From Plakobranchus ocellatus (taxonomy: Eukaryota > Mollusca > Gastropoda > Plakobranchidae): a DNA stretch of 54,191 bases. Of this stretch, positions 11,703 to 21,114 are shown in pieces (within the stretch, counting starts at the first letter, position 1; every line of letters starts with the position of its first letter). The stretch spans positions 523,951-578,141 of the forward strand of contig BLXT01007896.1 of the NCBI GenBank assembly GCA_019648995.1, written 5' to 3'. A program made the translations under genes and the position numbers. The notes under the pieces were generated by a model. The model did not search any database. It had not been told where the DNA came from and saw nothing but the letters and a program-made list of their open reading frames with translations.

Positions 11703-11912
11703 TGTTTATTTAAACTTTGCCTTTAAATTTTATTTATTTGTTATTGGTGACTTGAGCACTCTCTGTATCTGTGCCGATCGTTTTTGGGTTTCATGAAAAT
11801 TCTGTTAAGAATTGAATAAAATAAACTGATTTTTATCCACTTGGCTGATTCATTGAAATAGAGTTGATTAGTTCGTGTGTGAGATGAGGGTTGGTGCTTA
11901 CAGTGTGATTTC

Positions 11913-11940
11913 ACGTGTGTGTGTGTGTGTGTGTGTGTGA
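11913..11940. repeat. (TG)n microsatellite
   Basis: A perfect GT repeat of about 13 units. Confidence 0.85.
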
Positions 11941-12255
11941 ATAGAAAATCACCAATCTAGCAAGAACATCTGATGGTGAAATGAAAGATTTTTAGATTTT
12001 AACAAGTTGTTTTATCTTTTGTTTTATTTTGCCTTTTTGGTTTTGATTCCACGTCTTTCTTTCTTTTTTTTTTTTTCAAAGATCTTAAAAGAATTTTATT
12101 CCGCGGATATTTGTTTCTTCTAACAATAACATTGTATTTAATTTTTTTTTTTTCTTATCTAGTAGACTTGATATAAAGAAAGGACATCCCATTTTCAGCT
12201 TTCAAAGATCCCAAACCACCTTGCCTTCCCTTAATTCTTTTGTCATCTGTATTTA

Positions 12256-12360
12256 CAGACAGACAGACAGACACACACACACACACACAGACACACACAG
12301 ACACACACACACACAGACACACACACACACACTCTCTCTCTCTTTTTCTCTCTCTCTCTT
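12256..12360. repeat. (CAGA)/(CA)n-(CT)n compound microsatellite
   Basis: CAGA units grade into CA and then CT repeats. Confidence 0.9.
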
Positions 12361-12525
12361 CCATTACCTTGCCCGATCTTAATCATAAAAAAAAAAAACA
12401 CGTTGCTTTTTAGTTTGAATTCCTTTGTTAATTTTTTTTTAAAACTCTTCTTAACTTTGAACTTTTGTTTGGTTTTCTCTAGTTTGAACTTAAAAAAAAA
12501 AAAATTTTTTTTTCTTTTTTAGTTT

Positions 12526-13054
12526 GAACTCTTTCGCTCAGTTTTTCAGTTTNNNNNNNNNNNNNNNNNNNNNNNNNNNNNNNNNNNNNNNNNNNNNNNN
12601 NNNNNNNNNNNNNNNNNNNNNNNNNNNNNNNNNNNNNNNNNNNNNNNNNNNNNNNNNNNNNNNNNNNNNNNNNNNNNNNNNNNNNNNNNNNNNNNNNNNN
12701 NNNNNNNNNNNNNNNNNNNNNNNNNNNNNNNNNNNNNNNNNNNNNNNNNNNNNNNNNNNNNNNNNNNNNNNNNNNNNNNNNNNNNNNNNNNNNNNNNNNN
12801 NNNNNNNNNNNNNNNNNNNNNNNNNNNNNNNNNNNNNNNNNNNNNNNNNNNNNNNNNNNNNNNNNNNNNNNNNNNNNNNNNNNNNNNNNNNNNNNNNNNN
12901 NNNNNNNNNNNNNNNNNNNNNNNNNNNNNNNNNNNNNNNNNNNNNNNNNNNNNNNNNNNNNNNNNNNNNNNNNNNNNNNNNNNNNNNNNNNNNNNNNNNT
13001 GAACTCTTTCGCTCAGTTTTTCAGTTTGAACTCTTTCGCTCAGTTTTTCAGTTT
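12526..13054 (+). repeat. 27-bp minisatellite containing the assembly gap
   Basis: The unit GAACTCTTTCGCTCAG + TTTTTCAGTTT (27 bp) occurs once immediately left of the gap (12526-12552) and twice to its right (13001-13027, 13028-13054), all identical. The missing sequence is almost certainly more of the same array. Confidence 0.85.
12553..12999. other. Assembly gap (447 N)
   Basis: A run of N. The offset between the first missing base and the next unit (448) is not a multiple of 27, so the gap length does not preserve array phase and is probably an estimate. Confidence 0.98.
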
Positions 13055-13059
13055 GAACT

Positions 13060-14175
13060 GTTGTTGTCGATGGTTTTTTTTTTTTTCTACCTCTTATGTG
13101 TATGTTTTTTTTTTCATAAAATTTTTCCGTTTTTTTTTTTTTTTAATTATTTTTTTTTACTTAGAGCTCGAACTCTTATGTTTTTTTCAAGAGTTTTGGG
13201 ACTCAAGGCATTCGCATAAATAAGCACTAGTTTATTTTCCTGTTTATGTTTTTATTTTTTTAGAGTAAAACTGTCATGAATGAAGAGATAGCGGTGAGAT
13301 AAAAGAAGAGAACTGAGAAGGCAGAAAAGTTGTCACTAGGTATGGATTTACATACAATAGTAGGAAATTTCGGGTGAGTTATATTTCGAATTGGTGTCAT
13401 TGTGATGGTAAAAAAACAAAAAAACAAACAAAAGATGCATTCTCGAAAAAGGCCAATATTAAATTAATAAATTTTTAGGTTGTAGGGAAAAAAATTTGGA
13501 TAAAAATTGCAGGATAGCACGGCCATCTAAATCTATGTTATACACTTGCTTGCACAGAATGTGCCTTGGTGCCTCGCTATGAAACAAATTATTACATGTA
13601 GAAATGACATGCAGCGTAGGAACATAAAAATTGACAAGAATGGCATGTCTGTAGATATAATTTTTTTCATAATGTTTGTATTATTAGAAAACAATGTGCT
13701 TTGTTAGCAACCAAACAAATAGTGTTTATTCCAATAACAAAAAGATGACAAAGAGCAAGTAGGTAATAAATATATATATATATATATCTGTTTTTTATTT
13801 GACAGTACAGGAGACGCTCTCGAGGAATAAACATAGTTCCCGCTTCCTTCTTTTCTTTTCCTTGTGATATACTTAAAATATTATTTGAATGGTAATCGAT
13901 GAACACTATATAGGATGAGGGCGACCGTTCTTAATGTAAAAGCATGTTCTCATTTTCTTAAACGGGTGAGAAAGTTACATTCACTGTTAAGTAGAGAGCC
14001 AAAGAATGAGATCATTTTGAAGCAAATCAATTTAGCATTCAAACAAAACGCGGAAAATCTTCTACACAGGAGAATCGATAGTGCAAAATTTGTTCCCAAC
14101 GCTAGTGATAGGAAACTTTTTTTTTTTTAAACAACGGATACGTCTCTAATGGTTTGGTTTGATTTTAAGCATTAA
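13060..14175. other. Intergenic, nothing recognised
   Basis: T-rich then AT-rich DNA with a short (TA)n at 13771-13786. No coding evidence. Confidence 0.5.
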
Positions 14176-14177
14176 AA

Positions 14178-14316
14178 ACCATCCACAATCAGGTGATCTC
14201 AAGCTTTCAAGCCCCCCTCAAGCCAGGATGTGAGTGGCAGGGTTCGAACTCGCGACAGAAAGGTCCTTGTAGCTCTCAGGGCGGGTTTGTCGGCTATTGT
14301 GCTACCTACGCCCCGT
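14178..14316 (-). mobile_element. tRNA-derived SINE copy, nearly full length
   Basis: Same order of blocks as the copy at 17129-17276: ATCCACAATCAGG, GATCTCAAGC, a B-box complement GGGTTCGAACTC, GGTCC, AGGGCGG, GTGCTACC and ACGCCCCGT. Read on the minus strand it runs from the tRNA-like head to the tail. Confidence 0.75.
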
Positions 14317-14679
14317 CTCGAATGGAAGGAACAAATTATGGGTTAATTTTAAGTCGAGGTGATATTTATGCCTTGGTTACCAAACAACACCGGCAACTAA
14401 CCTGTCAAAAGCCATAAAGTCAGGCGTCACAGAACAGACAGCAGGTCCTTAAACTCAAACAAAGGTTTAAAATTGCGGTGATCTGAAAAGGTCAAACCTT
14501 GCAGTAAGTTCAATGGACTGTGAAGCTAATTATTCTAAATTGGCACCAGGTTATACAATAGGAAAGTTACGAAAAGGCCGGTGAAAAATTAATAATGTTT
14601 TTTTTTTTTTCTTTTTTTGTTTTTTTGTTTTGTTGTTTTTAATGATGAGCTTTTCCTCGTGGCTTTAGTTTTGCGTTTG

Positions 14680-14995
14680 AAGTAGAGATAAAAGAAAGAA
14701 AGGGAAAAGGAGATGGCTGAAGAGAAGAAGAGTAAAACAAAAAGGTATAGATGGAGAGATATAGAAGAAGATAGGTAGGAATGGAAAGTAAGAGAGATGG
14801 AGAGAGAAAGAGAAGGAGAAATAGAGAAATGATGAGGAAAAGAATAATAGTGAGAGATGGCGAGAGATAAAAGGGAGAGAAAGCATGAGAAAGAGAGGGA
14901 AAGTGACAAATAGTAAAACAGTGAGAGAGGACCGAAGAAAGTATAAAAAGAAGGAGAGAAAGAAAAAAGAGAGAGTGAAAGGGAAGCTTTCATAA
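14680..14995. repeat. Purine-rich (GA)n-like low-complexity tract
   Basis: GA/AAG-rich on the + strand for ~300 bases. The minus-strand open frames here are Ser/Phe/Leu low complexity and not genes. Confidence 0.85.
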
Positions 14996-15299
14996 CATTT
15001 TTTTAAAGTTGATTGGCAATAGTGAAGATCCTATCATTTCGCCTATCCTATTTTATCAATTATTCAAAGAAAGTCTATTCAGTGATTTTTTTAAAGGGAT
15101 AATTAATACTAAAGCACATTTAATAAATTTAGTACTACGGTGGAGCAATTATGTGCAGATGTTTCAGATATTTATCACTTATTAATATTTATGAATAGCT
15201 GTTATGAGTGAGATGTGCGAGAAAGAAAGACAGGCAATACATAAATATGGAGATAGATAAGAAATATTACAATTTATATAAATAGAGTCACGGACCAAA

Positions 15300-15423
15300 A
15301 AAGTGACATACAGAAGGTGAAAAAGAGAAAAGAGAGGAAGAGATAGCGAGAGGAGAGAAAGATAAAGACAGAGAGGAAGATACAGTAAAAAAGAAGAGAG
15401 AGATATTGAGTCGGAGAAAGAGA

Positions 15424-15467
<44 letters not shown>

Positions 15468-15468
15468 C
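15300..15468. repeat. (GA)n microsatellite
   Basis: Imperfect GA/GAA tract ending in a perfect (GA)n at about 15427-15466. Confidence 0.9.
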
Positions 15469-15965
15469 TGTTTGATCTAATCTGTCAAGACAAAGCTCAC
15501 TCTCCATTAGCCAATATTCTCAAAAATACTGCATAAAAGATTTCCATTAAAAAAAGCAATACCAGGCCCAGCGCATTTTATTGAAAGGCTTTTGCCGATA
15601 GAGCCTGCGGACCTTGGCGGTTTATGGACCTGAAATTGACCATAAACTCATAAAGTGTAAGAATGTATGCAGTTCCAATATTGGCCACCCTGTCTGACAT
15701 CCTTACAGTGTTGATATTGATTTTTATAATTATCTCGAGGACATTGGTTGTTCACCAACATCCATATTTGGCTTGCATGAAGACCTGACTTTATGGAGAG
15801 TCTGTTTCGCATCAAGCCAAATGCTATTTTCATAATCAGAATTTAAGCTAATCAACTATTATGCAGGACAAAACCAATACAACTTTAAACAACCCCTAGT
15901 AAAAGTCTTTTAAATATACCATGTCCAAACATTTCAAGTTTTGTCTTATTTATCTTTCAACGATT

Positions 15966-15978
15966 GAAAGAGAGAGAT

Positions 15979-16023
<45 letters not shown>

Positions 16024-16041
16024 GACAGAGAGAGAGAGAGA
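15966..16041. repeat. (GA)n microsatellite
   Basis: GAGA tract with GATA and GACA interruptions. Confidence 0.9.
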
Positions 16042-16044
16042 AGA

Positions 16045-17128
16045 AACTCGCCTCGCACAAACAATTAGTCCATCAATACCGAATGAAAAAGCGTCGATAC
16101 AAAGCTAAACGTTACACACTGACTTAATTCAGGAAAATTCATACGGCACATAATTTATTCATTCACCTAAATCATGTGCTGTGTTACGACAGATCGCCAT
16201 TGTTACCATCACTTATTATATATTTTTGTGTACATACACAGCTTGCATTTTTTAAATCTGTTCATGCAAAACTTCAGTAGCATTGATTTCGTCGACAGCA
16301 CCATAAAGCCTTTTCCAGTCAGTTCTAGCAATCAATGTGCACACGAAACTTTTTTTTTTTTCTTTTTGTTTGAATTTTGCCGCACTCATAGTTCGTTTAG
16401 TTGGAAACTTAGTACAGAGGATACAAGAGAGGGCAACGTAAGAGTTTAAACAAAAGAGCACACTTCTTTCTTTGTCCTTTTATTTTGACATATCGACATT
16501 CTGTAATAAAGACATAGGCTTAATGTTAATAGCCTCCTCCATATCGTATATCCGCAGCACAAAATGTATGATGGAGAGTACAGAGTTGTTTTTCTATTCA
16601 CCATACACAATGTCCAGAAAAAAAATCGTCAGATAATTAAAGCTCTAGCTGACTTTTGCTCTTACATTTATTATTAATACAATATGCGTTATTGATCTCA
16701 GCTAAAAAGTAGGACCTATGCGTATTTAAAAAAAAAAAAAAAAAGTTTAGAAACTTTTCACAAGATTGTTTAAAAATTTTAAAAATAGAAAAACAAACAA
16801 TCAATCAAAACGCGCGCGCCGCATACACACACACATACATCTACACACGTAAACCTTAAAGTAGCCTAGAAGGCATCTCAGCCTTTTTTCATCTATATTT
16901 TCCCGTTTGTTTTGTTAACCCAACAAATTAAGACCATCTAGAGTAAATTTGAGTACACATATTGCACATGCTCCTTTACATTATTAAACACTATTAATAT
17001 TTAAGCATTCACTCAAAGAAAACAAAGCATCATTTTCAATATGTTTTTAACGTATGCTCTCTATGCTGTATTTTGTATTTTTCATTTACTTTTTTAAATT
17101 AGTTTGTTCTCAGAAAGGATTTTTTTTT
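16045..17128. other. Intergenic, nothing recognised
   Basis: AT-rich DNA with a poly(A) run near 16727-16743 and a short CG/CA-rich stretch near 16810-16850. No coding evidence. Confidence 0.5.
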
Positions 17129-17276
17129 GTATATAACCAGTCCACAACAAGGGAATCATAGGCTCTCGGGCCCTCCGTCGGGCCAGGGCGCCGGTGGCGG
17201 GGCTCGAACCCGCGACAAAAGGGTCCCTGCAGATCTTAGGGCGGACTCACTAGCCACTGTGCCACCGACGCCCCGT
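17129..17276 (-). mobile_element. tRNA-derived SINE, best-preserved copy
   Basis: On the minus strand the head contains an A-box-like GTGGCACAGTGGCTAG and a B-box GGTTCGAGCCCC (17199-17210), typical of tRNA-derived RNA polymerase III promoters. A unique GC-rich body follows, then the family's 3' end ending GTTGTGGACTGG. A run of A on the minus strand (T run at 17121-17128) abuts the 3' end, a retroposition hallmark. Nine copies of this family are recognisable in the window. Confidence 0.85.
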
Positions 17277-17780
17277 TCTAAGAAAGGGAGAGAACACTGA
17301 TGCAAGGAAATGTTTCTGCAGGCTCAGAGTAGACAACAGACTCATTAAGATTACAGCATAATATGGAATATGTTTATCAGCTGTCAGCAAACCATTTATA
17401 TAAGTTTAAAGATTACTCTCTTCGCTTCTTCTTTCTTATATTGTACTTCCCTTTTTAAGTAAATGTTTTGATAAGACGTCAGAATGTGTCGCATATAGCC
17501 TACAGATAACCCCTGTTGACTTGTTTTGTTTTGTTTTGTTTGGTGTCGAAAACAAGAATGAGGCGAAAGAGAGAAAGGAATTTGTTATGTTCGTTTATAG
17601 GCATGTTTATATGCTTTTAAACGAGATACGGTCTTGCATGTTTTGTCCGAATGCCCGTAACTGGCCAATGCCTCCCTTGTGACCATGTAACAAGTCACTG
17701 AGCGGTATCCTTTGGCGGCAGGACAAGGTTGCCATGACCACAGTGGCAAACATGGTGCGGAGGTTCCTCCGGCAAGCTAT

Positions 17781-17900
17781 GCAGTAGATAGGAGACCAGC
17801 GCAGGGACCCTTCTGTAGCGGGTTCGAGCCCCGCCACGAGCGTTCCGGCCTGACGGAGAGCCTGAAAGCCTGAGATCACCTTGTTGTGGACTGGTGTATG
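17781..17900 (+). mobile_element. SINE copy, plus orientation
   Basis: Contains CAGGGACCCTTCTGTAGCGG, the B-box GGTTCGAGCCCC and the tail GCCTGAGATCACCTTGTTGTGG. The upstream head is poorly alignable with the other copies (possible start anywhere in 17640-17780). Confidence 0.7.
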
Positions 17901-19235
17901 TGTTCCGACAAAAGTTATTGTAGCCCATCTGTGGATGTTTATTTTAGTGCCAGCAGAGACCACATTTTCATTCTCAAATTACAAAAGCTGTTGCCCCCTG
18001 TAACCCCATTGGGAATAGATCCCCCGCCCCTCTCCCCGTTTTATGGAACCCTCCCTCCTGATGTTCTTGATCCGGCTTTAAACGTCATGTTTGTTAAGTG
18101 ATTTTCGTGTAAAATAAAAGACATATGATGCCATAATGTTTGTCTATTTGTTTTATCCGTTCAATTAAACAGATGTATTGTCTCTTATCTGAACCATATT
18201 AAGTATTTCTCGGCAATGTTTCTTGCCATTCACCGTATATAAATAACAGGTTTTTAATGTTATGGCGATTGTTCTGTTTTATGTTACGGTATAACTTCTA
18301 TTCGTTTTCATGAGTCCCAACGATTAAAACCAATTCTAAACGTGTCAAATTCCTTGTATCTTGAAATAATGCTTAGCCTACAAGTAGGTCACATTCAGTT
18401 TTTTCTTTCAAAATCCAAATTGTATGTGCGATTCTCCTAGATGAGAACAGGTGGTTTGAGCGGAGGGATATGTTTGCCAATGTCTATTCCAGACAGGGTA
18501 CTTGAAAAGAAGAGGACAAGCGTTAAAAAGAAAAAAAATATTGGAGAAATAACACAAAGGCATAGTATATAAAATATGACCGAAAGACAAGGGGAAATCG
18601 ATAGACTACATTTTAAAAAGCCCTTTAACATATTGATTTGCTGGTAAACTCGTAAAAATATTGTCTCATCGGCTCCAGTAATCTGCCATGACACTTTCAC
18701 TTATTATGGAATTCTTTAATAAAGCAAGGAATTTAAGACTAGGTCTCTTCTTGCAAGGCACTGGTTGGTCTAAAATACTAGTTCTTCCACACAGCCTAGG
18801 CCTACCATGAATATAAACCTAACGTGTCATAGTTGAAACAAATATAAGTAATCTGGAAAGTAAAAGTTTGACGATTTCAGAGTTGACTAGGAGTAAAATA
18901 ATGGAGAAAAAAAAATTAATAGTAATTTTCACTGCTTTTAAGATTTATTTTGTTCTCAGAATCGGCTTCTGATAGGACAGCCTCTGTCATAGGACCAAGT
19001 TTGACAATACTAACAAAAACAAACAAAAAATCCTGCACCAAGCACAGAAAATAAACAATTATATTTAATTAGCAGATTGGTTAAAAAAAATGCTGACATT
19101 AAAGATTGTTGTAAAAGACAATGACACTTAATTCTAAGGTCTATCATGAAAATAGGAATGCAATATTATTTTTTTTGCTTTGTTTTGTGTCTATGATACA
19201 TCTTTTTAGTTTACTACATATTTTGATCCATGTTT
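17901..19235. other. Intergenic, nothing recognised
   Basis: AT-rich DNA; short open frames only, none with recognisable protein or splice context. Confidence 0.5.
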
Positions 19236-19508
19236 TAAAAGTATCACATACCAACCATGTAAATAAACTGGATCTACAGGCAAGAGTTTTCTTGGTGCAG
19301 TGAAATCCTGTGTAACAGAATTGAAGAGAAAATACACTGATCAAATCCATTAGCTTCTACAAATAAGATTTAAAAGTATCACATACCAACCATGTAAATA
19401 AACTGGATCTACAGACAAGAGTTTTCTTGGTGCAGTGAAATCCTGTGTAACAGAATTGAAGAGAAAATACACTGATCAAATCCATTAGCTTCTACAAATA
19501 AGATTTAA
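19236..19508 (+). repeat. Two-copy 135-bp tandem duplication
   Basis: The segment starting TAAAAGTATCACATACC at 19236 recurs at 19371 with exactly 135-bp offset and continues for the whole unit. Only one substitution was seen (CAGGCAAG near 19277 versus CAGACAAG near 19412), indicating a very recent duplication or an assembly artefact. Confidence 0.9.
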
Positions 19509-19600
19509 ACAAACAGTGGGATTTTGGGACAAGGCAATAACGTTTTAAAACAAAATCAAAAGTTTTAACCAGATCATTATCATAACTTCAGTAGCTAGAT

Positions 19601-19748
19601 GCCCTAGATTAGGCCTAGATTCTAGATCAAGATCTGAAGTCTAATCTAGCTCTCGAGTCTAGATCTAGACTAGTCTAGATCTAGATCTTCTAATCTAGAA
19701 TCTAGATCTAATCGGGATAGTCCGATAGATCTATATCTAGATCTAGCT
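19601..19748. repeat. TAGATCTA-rich palindromic cluster
   Basis: TCTAGATC/CTAGATCT/TCTAATCTAG motifs overlap repeatedly over ~150 bases, much of it self-complementary. Further isolated copies occur through the window. Confidence 0.75.
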
Positions 19749-20556
19749 ATTGTAATCGAATATACATTTCTAGATTTTCAATAGTTTTGGTAGCACCAGG
19801 TTTAAATTATTCAAGACAAACCTTTTGATGAAATGTTTGTTCTTTCCCTCACAATCTCTAGATCTAATCTTACATTTAAAGGCAAGTGCGTTTCTGTGAT
19901 GAATTTGGCCACACGATGGAATATGTACAATGACCACAATTAGTTCTAAGTCTGGACTAAGACAGCACTGGATCGAGATATCTAGAATCTACAAATCTTT
20001 TTGTATCCGTATCACTCTTCAAATTCCAGATTTTTATATACTTTTAAAACGTGTGTAGGCTAGATTAGATCTTTGTAGTTGCATATTTCTTATCTATTCG
20101 ATCATCAGATATCATCAAAATCACAATATTTCTCATTGCTTTTCAGAGGCATTTTATGGTGATTTTTAAAACAAGTTAAAGAATTCATCATTCAATAAAT
20201 TAATCAATATTTAGAAAAAGGCTTGAGAGCAAATCACTCAAATTAGTGTGTCACCATATTTACCACCAGACAAGCCTCATAATTTGTAGTATTTCGGTGA
20301 CGTTACAATATGTAACTTTAGCAGTCTTGAAAAAATAAAAAAAGCAGGATCTATCTTTTTATAGGCTAATGCACTGAAATTGATCTGCATAGATAAAGCC
20401 TATTAGGGCCAATATTATTAGTATAGTAATTTTAAAATAAAATTCAGTGACTAAGGATTAAACCTATTGCTCTTGTGTATCCCATTCCACCATCTTGAAA
20501 CTGCATTTTGTGCTAAGAATTTTAAAAGCATTTAAATTTTGAAAAAAAGCATCTGT

Positions 20557-20583
20557 AAAAAAAAAAAAAAAAAAAAAAAAAAA
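20557..20583 (+). repeat. Poly(A) tract
   Basis: A 27-base A run about 340 bases upstream of the LRRIQ1 start codon. No retroelement was recognised adjoining it. Confidence 0.9.
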
Positions 20584-20883
20584 CATTATTTTTTTCTCTT
20601 AAAAGTGTAATTATTAAATGTAGCCTATGTCTCATTAGGGCTGCTCTCAAGACATGTTGTAAGGCCTACAAATTTTACACTCCCCCATCGGTCTAATGTA
20701 TGCACACTATTCAGAATGATAGTTTTCCATCAAACTCATATCTATAGCTTTTTTATGACCAAAAGAAAAAACAAAACGTAGTATTGATTGTTAAAATAAT
20801 TTTTGTTAGCACAAAACACATGAAGTAAAAATTCAGTTTATTATAGCTTTCCATTAAGATTATTTGACTGCCTCTTTTCTAGC

Positions 20884-20942
20884 ATGAACAAATGAGCAAC
20901 TTCAAGACTTTCATTGGATATGTTGGCAAGATCTTTAGCTGA
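20884..20942 (+). promoter_or_regulatory. Two upstream ATGs, one uORF overlapping the LRRIQ1 start
   Basis: ATG at 20884 opens three codons, then stop. ATG at 20892 opens 16 codons and stops at 20940-20942, overlapping the main ATG at 20920 in another frame. A possible acceptor (TTTTCTAG) ends at 20882, so both would lie in the 5' UTR; an acceptor further right would remove them. Confidence 0.4.
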
Positions 20943-21114
20943 GATAGATTCTCCCATGGAGGCCTCATTAGAAGAGGACATGCAAGGGATTGGTATGAAT
21001 GGAGATATAAATGATGACGATTTATATGGCGATCAAGATGACGATGATGACATTATCTATATAGATGACAAAATTCCAGAAGTTTTTAATGTGGATACAG
21101 ATTTGCCTGATGTT
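20920..21114 (+). CDS. LRRIQ1: LRRIQ1 exon 1 (acidic N-terminus)
   Basis: Residues 1-65, with an Asp-rich run (DDDDD) and ending TDLPDV before GTAAGT. The base at -3 of the ATG is G. An in-frame stop at 20893-20895 means the coding start cannot be further upstream unless splicing differs. Confidence 0.8.

Noticed and set aside
12524..13219. 231-codon frame across the assembly gap
   Set aside because: It is made of Ns and the 27-bp minisatellite; the repeated peptide ELFRSVFQF is an artefact of the repeat.
17199..17210. tRNA gene suggested by a perfect B box
   Set aside because: No cloverleaf can be closed around it; the same sequence recurs in the SINE copies.
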